Below the pieces are notes generated by a model. That model was not told the origin of the DNA and searched no databases. It worked only from the letters and a program-made list of their open reading frames with translations. A stretch of DNA of 64,000 nt, taken from assembly GCA_015179125.1 (NCBI GenBank), contig WHVA01000073.1, positions 186,001 to 250,000 on the forward strand, written 5' to 3'. Positions 54,861 through 64,000 of the stretch are shown piece after piece. The DNA comes from Gautieria morchelliformis (Eukaryota > Basidiomycota > Agaricomycetes > Gomphales > Gomphaceae). The position numbers and the translations under genes are program-made. Every line of letters begins with the position of its first letter. Position 1 is the first letter of the stretch.

Positions 54861-57369
54861 ATGGCGCACAACGTCGTCGAAACCTCCCGGATCCGCAAGT
54901 CGCAGGACATCCACCACCATGCCTACATCAACCAGTACGAGCTCGTCGCCGCCCTCGGCGAGGGCATGCATGGCAGGGTCATGCTCGCCCGCGACTCCAA
55001 GACCCACGAGCGCGTCGTACGCTTCTCTTTCTCTCTCCCGTCCCCGCCCTCACCGTCCCCCAGGCAATCAAAATTATGAGGCGCATCAACCCCATGTACC
55101 GCAGGCTCCCCCGCTCCACCCGCCTCGCCGCGCCCCGTCCCTCCGCCCAGCAGGAGACAGAGTCCAAGATCCGCAGGGAGATCGCAGTCATGAAAAAGTG
55201 CACCCACCAGAACCTCGTCCGTCTCCGCGAGGTCATCGACGACCCCGCCAGCAAGAAGGTCTATCTAGGTGCGTCTCCCGTCCCCCCCCATTCCGGTCTC
55301 ACCCCTCCCCAGTCATGGAGAACCTCGAGGGCGGCGAGGTCAAGTGGCGCAGCAAGTCCTTCGACGAGCCCGTCCTCCAGCTCCCCCAGGTCCAGCGCAT
55401 CCTCCGCGACGTCACCCTAGGCCTCGAGTACCGTGAGTCCCCCTTTCCCCTCTCCCCGGCACCCCCCGCTCACCCCCGTCCAGTCCACCACCAGGGCATC
55501 ATCCACCGCGACATCAAGCCCGCAAACCTCCTCTGGACCCAGGACCGCCAGTCCGTCAAGATCTGCGACTTTGGCGTATCCCACTTCACCGCCGCCGCAG
55601 TCGCCGCAGATCAGGACCCCAATCTCTACGATGAGGCCGGCCTCACAAAGACCGCCGGCAGCCCCGCCTTCTTTGCTCCTGAAATCTGCCATACCCCCAA
55701 CATCAGCTTCGACGATCCGACCCGACTTCGCCACGGCTCCACGTCCCCCACCCCCCTTCCAACCTTTCCACCTATCACGAAGCAGATCGACATATGGGCC
55801 TTGGGCGTCACCTTCTACTGCCTTCTCTTCGGCACCCCCCCGTGGCAGGGGCAGACAGAGTTCGCCATGTTCCGCGCCATATGCAACGACGACTTCCATA
55901 TACCCGATACAATGTGCAGCGACCGTGTTCCCACCGGCGGCAAGCGCCGCGGCCCACAGGGGAAGCACATCGGCTGGTGCGTCGTCGGCCTCCTCGAGGG
56001 CCTTCTTGAGAAGGACCAGGATAGACGCATCACCCTCGATCACATAAAGGTGTGTCTCTCCCCGTCTCCTTCGTCGCTCGTCCCCGACCATTTCCAGCGC
56101 ATCCCCTGGATCCAAGAGGGCGTCCGAGACCCGGGCCGATGGCTCCGAGAGACCGCTCCCGATACACAGTCCCGCGTAGTCATCACGGACGAGGACACCA
56201 AACGCGCCCTCAAGACTGCCAGATTCTCATACCCTGGCTGGGTCGCCCGTATCACCAGCACCATCAAACGCGTCCCGCTGCCTTTGATCCCCAGCTCCCG
56301 CTCCGCCGACCCCGCCGCCTCTCATGCCAAGCCCGAGTCCCTGGGCCGCGCCCGCAGCTCCCGTGCCCGAGCCGCCATGGACCGCCAGCTGAAGCGCTTT
56401 GCATTTGGCAACCCCTCCCCCACCCGCTCCAGCACCCTCCCCGCTTCCCGCGACCACCGGCGCAACTCCATCGCCGGCCCTCCCCACGGCCAGTCCATCT
56501 CTGACCCGTCCAGCCATATCACAGGCACCAGCACCCGACGCTCTATGGCGATGCATTCCACCAGCCCCCGCACGTGGAGTACGCGACGACACCTCGAGTC
56601 CCTCAACCTCCCCGCCTCCAGTGCCTCCCTCACGCCCAGCCCCACCACCCCCGACGAGCCCCCGCTCGCCGGCGGCAGCCTCAAGGAGCGCATATCCCAG
56701 GTCATCCGCGCAGGCAGCGTCAAGAAGGCCGTCAAGGGCGTCACCACCCCTCAATCCCGGAGAGACAAACCCGACCGTCCCCCGCGAGGCAGGACGAGCG
56801 CCGAGACGCTCGATGTCTTGCGCCCCAGCGAGGAACTGGGCCTGACCCCCGCCATGCGCGCGTCCAGCTGGGGGCCCCCGTACGCCACCTCGCCCCTGGA
56901 TGACGACGGTGGAAGCTTCGACCGCACCGTCTCCGAGGCCGGCGGCCCCGTGCAGGACTTTTGCAGGAGTGTCGTGCGCTTCGGCGCGGGCGGGTACGTC
57001 GAGGCGCCCGCCGCGGGCATGTGCCAGCCCATGAGCACGCCGGGCGCGGGAAGCAGTCGCGCACCGCCCGCGGGCATGACCCACAGCGACTCGTCGAGCG
57101 GCGGCGCGGGCATGACCCACAGTGACTCGTCGAGCAACAGCACGGCGACGACGACGATGACGAAGCAGCAGCAGCACGGCGACGCGAGCCGCCCGCCGCG
57201 GGTGACGAGCCCGCTCGCCCGGGACGGCGAGTCCGAGGAGGAGCTGTCCAGCGACGTGTTTGACGAGAACGAGCCGGACGACTCGTCCGACGACGACGTC
57301 ATTGAGCTTCGCAGTCGCAGGCCCTCCGCGGTCCTCTCGCGCTCTGCGAACGCGTCCCCGCTACGATGA
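54861..57369 (+). CDS. CaMKK/LKB1-type serine/threonine kinase (Ssp1/Sak1/Tos3-like)
   Basis: ATG 54861 (MAHNVVETSRIRKSQDIHHH). The kinase domain begins INQYELVAALGEGMHGRVML (G-loop), then VAIKIMRRI with the catalytic Lys after an intron near 55017-55062. Next are EIAVMKKCTHQNLVRLREVI, VMENLEGGEVKW, HRDIKPANLLW, ICDFGVSHF, the T-loop with LTKTAGSPAFFAPEIC, and WALGVTFYCLLFGTPPWQG, ending EKDQDRRITLDHIK. The loop between helices B and C, with RRLPRSTRLAAP, is the Arg/Pro-rich insert typical of CaMKKs. A ~400-residue C-terminal tail is Ser/Thr/Pro-rich and ends in acidic clusters. Such kinases activate AMPK/Snf1 by T-loop phosphorylation; that is family knowledge. DNA here is strongly GC-rich. 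Confidence 0.88.
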
Positions 57370-57654
57370 TCACGCCCGGCGCGTCCCCCGAACATGCTCT
57401 AGATCCCCTCCCATCCTGGCATCCTCATGTACACCTTAGAGTTTCGCCCACATCACACATTGTTTCACCAATGATTATTGCTTGGATCCCAATAGAACTA
57501 TTAGTAGTACCGTATCCTGTATATGTACAGAATGAGTAGAGGTGGCGCAGAGGCCCCACCTAATTTATTGAGACAGTGGTAGAGCACTCGTGGATACACG
57601 TACAAAAGCAGCAACGATCGTGGGTGAAACATCTACATACAATATTCATTAGAC
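57370..57654. other. Convergent 3' gap
   Basis: About 285 bp between two stop codons, less GC-rich than its left neighbour, with an AATAGA-type AT-rich stretch near 57480-57500. No gene is seen. Confidence 0.4.
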
Positions 57655-60600
57655 TCATGACGGCATGTTGACGCGCCGCACAACGTCGGCGCCCCCGAGC
57701 AGCAGACGCCCGACGACGGTCCAAACCGCGTCCGACTTGCCATTCGCGAAGCCCTCCCCCGCCGCGTCCAGCGCGTGAAACGCCGTCCAATACGCGCGGT
57801 CCTGGTACGTCGGCATGCCGGGCACAGCATATGGAGCCGCAGGCGACAGCGCGAGGAACACCACGGTCGAGAAGACGAACCCCACAATGACAGGCGTCGC
57901 ATACGCAGACACCGCGTTGTCCGACTTGTTGTAGAAGTACGTGTTGTATATGTTGTAGAACCGCCGCCGGCTCGACGCCTTCTTCTGTGGCTGTGGCTGC
58001 GGCGGCGCTTTGGGTATCTTCTTCGAAGCCGCGACGATCTTGTCGAGCACCAGGCATTCGGCGCCCAGCTCCTTCTTGAGCGCTGCCCATTGCTCGACCG
58101 CTTCGACAGAGATGCCCTCGGGAAGCGGCTCGAAGGGGATGGCCGCGCCCTTGTGCCATTGCTTGAGGGTTGCCTCGGCCACTTTGAGCTCGTACCGCAT
58201 TGACGCCTTGGCCCGGGAGTAGTCCTGCGTGGAGCCTTCCAATGCCTTGGCGAGAGCCTGACGGCTGAGCGCCTGGTCATACGATGGCGGCGCATCCCGC
58301 GGTGTGGAAGGCCTCGGTGTGGACGGCCGTACGGTCGACGAAGAAGACGCGAGCTCGTCGTCCGAGTCTTGCGCAGGAGCACGCTCAGACCCTGGTTCCG
58401 GGTCTGTTTGTGCCTCGGAAGATGCCAACACGGGTTTGATTTCTGGCTCTGTCTGTACCTCGAAAGATCGCTGGTCGGGTTCGGGCTCCGTTTGCACCGA
58501 CGAGGTAGCGACAGAAGGTTTCGGTTCTGGTTCGGTCTGTGTCGCCAAAGAGGCCACGAACTCGGATGCATCGTGCTGGGTATATGCATCCGAAAACTCC
58601 TTGGTAACTGTGACTTCGACGACTTGGCGTTTGCCTGCGCCAGCGATTCTCTACAAGTCAATTGAGTAAAAAAAATCGGCGTGATAGCTGGCGCCCACGC
58701 ACCCGCTTTTTCCGCGTGATAATTGTCTGAATCATCTCCTCTCCGTCAGTGCCCGAGTCCTCATCTTCATCATCCTCTTCTGCTTCCTCTGTGACTGCTT
58801 CCTCTTGTCCCAACGATTCCCATCGATTCATAAGTTCAGCGCCCAAACTCTTGCTGACGCTTCCGAATTGGCTGGTAGTCGCACTAGGCCCGTTGCTTCC
58901 TGCATTTTCGCGGGTCCTAAGCTCATCCAAATCGAACCGCAGCCTGTCAATAGTCTCCTTTAGCACGAGATTTTCTTGCTTCTGGTCCTCGAGTTCGGTC
59001 TGAGCTTGGCGAGCAACGGCAAGCTCCTGCTCCGTGACCAGATGTGCCGCCTCGAGGGCTTCGCGTTGCTGACCCCATTTCTGGACTTCCATTTGATGCA
59101 ACTGTGCGGTGTCTTCGAGCTCCTTTCTTTCTTGATCCTTTCGGCGGAGGGAGTTTCGATATTTCTCCGATTCGGCTGCACAAAAGCGTGAGCATCGAAA
59201 CACGAGTACTGTGCCCGTATAAAAACATACCGCACTGTTCAGCATACTGCTTCTGCAAGTTTTGATATAAAGTACGCGAACTATCCAGTGTCTTCTGTAG
59301 CTTCGATAATTCCGACTCCAACACTTGGATCTGCTGAATATTTTGTCGCTGCAACGGACGCATAAGAAACGCGACAAATATTTATCAATGATCAGCCCGA
59401 CCTCTTTGCTGCGCAACTCCTTTTCCTCCCGCTTAGTAGCCGTCAGTTCACTCTTTATCTCGTCCAGCTTCCCCTGCATCTCCTCGATCTCGACCTCATG
59501 GTCTGCCAACCGATTTTGCAGGGTTCGCTCGGCTTCCATTAGTCTGCGGGCGAGTTCTTGATTGTTCTTCTGTAGTGCTTCCACACGGTCATGTGGCGCG
59601 AGCGAGGCTACCGAAGAGGAGATAGAGCGATCATGGTCCATAATAAGACCCATCGACAACCGATGTGTCTCGTCATCGCTGTCCCCATCTGAATCCGAGT
59701 CATGTGGACTGGGCATTGGAAGTGAAGATATACTCTCAGCCATGTCTTCGACTCTGGAGGGCCCAACTGGCGAGTACGCGCCATCTCGCTCTGGTGGGGG
59801 AGATACCATGCCATTACCCGAGGTTACATCGTCCACCTGAGGCGAGTGAGAGCCGAAACGGCGCACAGCATGATCAAGACTGAGGTTGGCGTGTGAGTGA
59901 GCCCTGGAGTGCGGACGGTTGGGTAATGGGGGAGATGGTGACTCGGGAGAATAAGTCATAGGAGACGTCGGTGTGGAAGGAGCACGCGTTCGAGGACCGG
60001 GACGCATGTGCGGAGAAGGGGACTGTAAAATTCTTAGAAACAAAATATAAAGAACTGCGAGAGCGCACCTCCGAATCGCTCATCGAGCCTCTGCGGCTTC
60101 CGGCATCGCTTATGCGCCTGTTGGCAGGAGCGGGACGCTTAGTCCAACTGGAGGGAGGGCCGGATAAGGGTGTAGAGCGCTGTCTAGACTTGGCTTCGAA
60201 TGGCGATTCCGGACCTCGAGCACCAGGCGTTCTAGGTGCTTGTCGCAATACAGAAGTACTATTGGAGTCGGTGCTTGACGAGCGCGAGTCGACACGACGC
60301 CGATGATCTCGCTCCTCGTTTCGTCCACGGGTCGTGTCTTCTTCATCTGCGTCCGGGGAAGAATTCTCAGAGGAGCTTTCTTCTCCATTCTTTGCCGTTG
60401 CGAGTGCTATGAAGCCAAGCAACAGCTCAGGTGTCACTTCAATACCAGGGTTGTCTTGCACAAATTCTGCGACCTTCTGCTCCTCGACCTTGTCCAGTAC
60501 TTCAACGCCATATCGAGATGAGAGCTCGGCTATGACTTCTGGGAGAGAATGAGCGGGAATAACGGGAGTTTCTGCGTTGTTAAAATGGGCTTCCGGGTGG

Positions 60601-60742
60601 TTTGTGAATATGTCGTTGATCTGCTCCTCGAGGTCGGCGATGGACTCGCGCCTGCGGCCATATGTTGCCTGTGATCGAAAAGAGACGCGACATTGAGCGT
60701 CAGTGGTCATAGTGGGGTAGAAGAGGTTATGGGACTTACCAT
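57655..60742 (-). CDS. Coiled-coil protein with C-terminal membrane anchor, KASH5-like layout
   Basis: The likely start is an exon whose only coding bases are ATG (60740-60742), followed by a perfect GTAAGT donor; the next exon gives ATYGRRRESIADLEEQINDI. The N-terminal ~90 residues look like an EF-hand pair without clear calcium loops (PVIPAHSLPEVIAELSSRYG, VTPELLLGFIALAT). A Ser/Pro-rich stretch, then ~250 residues of coiled coil (HDRVEALQKNNQELARRL to LKETIDRLRFDLDELR), an acidic segment, repeated TQTEPEP-type units, and a single membrane helix near the end (VIVGFVFSTVVFLALSP) follow. About 60 residues come after it, ending NMPS and TGA 57655-57657. The layout EF-hand-like, coiled coil, tail anchor recalls KASH5/Kms-type LINC proteins, but the PPPX end is missing. 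The role is inference. Confidence 0.62.
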
Positions 60743-61312
60743 GTTGCAACAGTGGCCGGGAGCAAGAGGCGTATATTTGGCACAAGACAAATTTCAGACT
60801 CCGATAGTTCAGCAACTATTGAGTCGCCGGGAAAACGTCTATACAGTACCATACGCACCCATAATACCATACAACGTGTGTTTCGGGCATGTCCTTGAGA
60901 AACGGGGCAGAATTCTGCTGTTGAGCGGCACGGTCATAAATAATTCTAATTAATGTTCTCATGAATTTTGCACTGTCTATAGTGCGCCAACCGTGCATGC
61001 CATCACGCTATTTTCCACACAGCTGCATACCCATTCTCCATTGCTGAACAGCTTGCAGAGCAACTGAACATCTTGAGCCACGTGGCCACGGTATGTACAG
61101 CTATGCTTCGCCAGCTCCTGCTCTTGCCTGTGTAGCCACCAACAAGTTCTATGCCCGCTTCATGACTTTCCGCTTCACTCAATCCACTGCTCCAAATGTA
61201 AAACAAACTAGACAACCTCTAAGTACAAATTATTGACGGTAATTCTTCAGTCCTCTGACAAACTGGAAAGCGTGCTCTGCTACTCGTTTCTCGCTTCCAG
61301 AGCTTGCTTGTT
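60743..61312. other. Gap upstream of the coiled-coil gene
   Basis: 570 bp between two minus-strand genes. Only short chance frames are found. The left part should be the promoter of the coiled-coil gene. Confidence 0.4.
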
Positions 61313-62489
61313 CTAGAGCCCACAAATGCTCACCAAAATACCGTTCATGATCTTGTCACGCGTTCTCCAAATGATATGTTCTCTCGAATCCATCCTATCA
61401 TCTCTAATGCGATGTTGTGGGTCGATGATGACTGCCAGACAAAGGACAGTCGCCATAATCGACCCAAGCGCCGTGCTAGCACTGTGGCAGAATATGATCA
61501 CCACTGCGCCAACCACTAGTTCTCAGTGATCATATCTTCAGAGTGAAACACATCGCTTACCCTGTAGCTTGGCCGCTTTCTCTACACTACTTCCACCAAG
61601 AAGAGCTCCCGTCATCATACCTGGAATCGAAATTATGCCGGTAACGCTGCCAAGTCACTTTCTGGCTTGGACCATAGCGTTTGTCTCTGATACAAGGTAT
61701 GCGCACCTCATTTGATTAACCACGGGAGCTAGTGCAATAAAAAGTGCTTGCTGGGCTATAGGCATGGCAGCCTCTATTCGCGAAGCGCCAAATGCCAGGT
61801 AGGTTTCGACCTTGTCCCGATTCTCCTGGACTTCTTTAAGTACCGCCATTAAAGCTACTGCCACGCCAGATATCGTAGAACCAACAAGCATGCCGACGAT
61901 CGGAACTGTCGTGATGGTCATTCTCCCCACGGGGATAATCAATTTACAATGACGATACACTCACGGTACTGCTCAGGCTGCCAGAATGGCTCTACCGACA
62001 TGATAAAATGTGTTGTTATCAAGGATATTGGAACGGTAGAGACCAACATTGCGAGCAGGACGGTCAGAAACTACATTGAAGGTCTTGAGCCACGCCTTGA
62101 GCAATCAGTTAAAGTAGACACCTACCATGTACGAGTGTCGGCTTGAGGACCCATTCAAAACGATTTCAGATGCACCGAGTAAATTGAGCAAGCCTGACAT
62201 CAATGACGTTCCGTAGACCCTACATTACATTCTTCAATGGAGGTTTAGGCAACGTACATGCTATTCCAGCGACGGCCCAGGGATTGTTAGCTTGAAACAC
62301 GCTTCTCAACAGGAGTGCCATAAGAGCGAGCTGGAAAACACATCGTGCGGCGGCTATGACCAGTGATACGCCAATGTTAAGGCCGAACACAAGGAAAAGA
62401 ATTGCATCCAACGCGATAAAAGAGAATGCGATGGCCATACTGAGCCATGTCAGGTGAGTGTTTGATCCTGAGTCGGACTTGGAGTCCAT
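61313..62489 (-). CDS. UPF0014/FetB-type membrane permease
   Basis: ATG at 62487-62489: MDSKSDSGSNTHLTWLSMAI, then AFSFIALDAILFLVFGLNIG and CVFQLALMALLLRSVFQANN. After an intron comes LLNLLGASEIVLNGSSS, then AMLVSTVPISLITTHFIM and FWQPEQYR, then VPIVGMLVGSTISGVAVALM, LKEVQENRDKVETYLAFGAS and QALFIALAPVVNQMR, an ISIPGMMTG-type segment, and ASTALGSIMATVLCLAVIID with DPQHRIRDDRM. TAG is at 61313-61315. The conserved E-N-R-D-K-VE-YLA-GA block is diagnostic of the family. Bacterial FetB works with the ATPase FetA in iron export; in fungi and plants (ALS3/STAR2 type) the substrate is metal or unknown. At least five short introns are needed and inner borders are approximate. Confidence 0.8.
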
Positions 62490-62743
62490 CCTTGAGGTCT
62501 ACTAAAGAGAGAAGATTCGAGAGGGGGCGAATTGCTGGCCTGCAGCGCTAAATATTTCAATTCACGAGAACACGAAATTGTTTATACATTCCTCAGGGCT
62601 TCCTGTTTGGGAGCGTCGAAGCCTTTTAATTTATGTAAGCAGTCTTAGATAATTAGCCTGTTTTGTCACGAAGTTCGTCATCGCTTCAACTGCTGCTTTG
62701 GCCTGTTGTTGACGCACTTAGGCTTCTCTTGATTGATACCCAA
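62490..62743. promoter_or_regulatory. Divergent promoter, UPF0014 permease / SQT1
   Basis: 254 bp between divergent start codons. No TATA box or strong motif is visible. Confidence 0.4.
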
Positions 62744-64000
62744 ATGACTGACGAGTTCATTGATGACGGCGACATAACAATGGAAGTCGACGATGATGAG
62801 GGCGCTGGCGAGCCTGGGGAGTTTGAAGTTAGTGGTGATCCAAGTGCGGAGGACTTTGGAGAAGAGATTATCTACGAGGACTCTTCTATCTCACATTTCG
62901 GAGAACATCAAGGCTCTGTGTTTACCGTCGCAGTCCATCCACTCCAGCCATTAGCTGTCTCCGGTGGCGAGGACGATCTAGGCTACATCTGGAACCTGGA
63001 GGATGGTGAGGTTGTGGTGAAGTTAACGGGCCATTCAGATAGTGTGACGAGCGTGGGTTGGAGCCACGACGGTGAATTAGTTTCAACAGGAGGTATGGAC
63101 GGCAAGGTGCGGGTGTGGAGGAGGGTCAAAAGGGCTACAACAGAAACCGAGGATGCTTGGAAAACCTGGGAGTTTTTGACCGAACTTTCTGGGCCCGATG
63201 AGGTTATGGTGAGCCATGTGTGTCTAACACCCACGATTGTGACATCATATACCGTGATCAGTGGCTAAGATGGCATCCCAAAGGCTCAGTATTGCTGGTT
63301 GGCTCGAATGATTCGACAGTATGGCTCTGGCAGTGTAAGTTCACCCGTAGGATGGGAATCTCTGTCTACAATGCTCAAGATTGGCAGTGCCATCTGGAAA
63401 TACGATGCAGGTGTTAGCCTCGCATATTGGCCCCGTGAATGCGGGTGGATTCACACAAGACGGTAGGTTCGTTGGTCTTTTCTGTTCTGCACAATCTCTA
63501 ACAGTTATGCAAGGCAAAAAGGTGCTGACGGGTTCAGAGTGCCTCTTATTGACAACTCCTACCTCCGACGCCCCTCTCCTGAAGCTAACGCCAACAGATG
63601 CGCGGTTTGCGCTTGAGGGTGGCATAACCTCGCTAGCCGTAAATCCGTCTAACACCCTCGCTGTTGTGGGCGGCGCAGATGGCGGCGTTCGGGTTGTCTC
63701 ATTGAGTAAGGGTGATGTAGTAGGCAGTCTGGAGGGTCATAAAGAGGCCGAAAGTATTGAAGGTGTCGCATGGATGGAGTTTGCCGGCACAGAGGTTGCT
63801 GTAACCGGTGGAACGGACGGAAAGGTTTGTGTGTGGGACACAGGAACTATGCGGCTACGAACTACACTAGAGCACTCAGTAAGCGCCACATTTGTCTCAC
63901 TTATTTAACCTTACTGTTGTCCTAGGATGCGGTGACATCTCTACATCCACACCCAGCGCCCTCATCGTATCTTCTCACAACATCCAGTGCTGATGAGACG
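62744..64000 (+). CDS. SQT1: Sqt1/AAMP WD40 ribosome-assembly protein, 3' end cut by window
   Basis: ATG 62744. An acidic N-terminus (MTDEFIDDGDITMEVDDDEG) leads to SSISHFGEHQGSVFTVAVHP. WD blades follow: LAVSGGEDDLGYIWNLEDGE, LTGHSDSVTSVGWSHDGELV, STGGMDGKVRVWR. After an intron near 63207-63257 come WLRWHPKGSVLLVGSNDSTV, a blade with ASHIGPVNAGGFTQDG, then GGITSLAVNPSNTLAVVGGA, VAVTGGTDGKVCVWD and the start of the last blade. The acidic lead and the blade order match yeast Sqt1 and human AAMP. Sqt1 is a chaperone that loads Rpl10 onto the 60S subunit; that is family knowledge. The last blade and stop lie beyond the window. Confidence 0.86.

Overview
This window is nuclear DNA of a filamentous basidiomycete, most likely a mushroom-forming Agaricomycete. 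Genes are broken by many introns of about 50-60 nt (GT-AG, with one clear GC-AG case). Fatty acid synthase is a single-chain beta-alpha fusion. A Crinkler-header gene, a three-repeat paladin-like phosphatase and a chromodomain Ty3/Gypsy element also fit this group. All gene models were joined by eye from reading frames and splice sites, so inner exon borders are approximate unless a position is given.

Left part (1-25 kb): a Crinkler-header/kinase gene cut by the window edge (-), a paladin-like phosphatase with three P-loops (-), ASA1 (+), the actin-related protein ARP10 (+), a PX/PB1 scaffold-like protein (-), CTF8 (+), a disordered unknown protein (-), a decayed aldo/keto reductase (+) and the mRNA-export helicase DBP5 (+).

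Middle (25.4-38.3 kb): one 13-kb gene for the complete fungal type I fatty acid synthase, with AT, ER, DH, MPT, ACP, KR, KS and PPT regions in one reading path. Directly downstream (38.5-50.3 kb) is a nested transposon. A PIF/Harbinger DNA element with matching terminal inverted repeats and an apparently intact 424-aa transposase has been split by a 9.2-kb Ty3/Gypsy chromovirus with 214-bp LTRs. The retroelement carries gag, protease, RT/RNase H, integrase and chromodomain, plus a long extra ORF of unknown function before its 3' LTR. Its frames are broken by several one-base losses.

Right part (50.7-64 kb): an unidentified five-exon gene (+), ALG12 (+) whose start codon lies in one arm of a 106-bp near-perfect palindrome, a PLP-homeostasis protein (-), a CaMKK/LKB1-type kinase (+) sharing a 61-bp divergent gap with it, a coiled-coil tail-anchored protein with a KASH5-like layout (-), a UPF0014/FetB-type permease (-) and SQT1 (+, cut by the right edge). 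From about 52.2 to 58.4 kb the DNA is visibly more GC-rich than the rest.

The host genes are mostly housekeeping and do not form one pathway. They cover lipid synthesis, N-glycosylation, cohesion, dynactin, ribosome assembly, mRNA export and kinase signalling. The less ordinary content is the Crinkler-type gene, the nested transposons with their extra ORF, the start-codon palindrome, and repeated TGTGAC/GTCACA sites close to several start codons.
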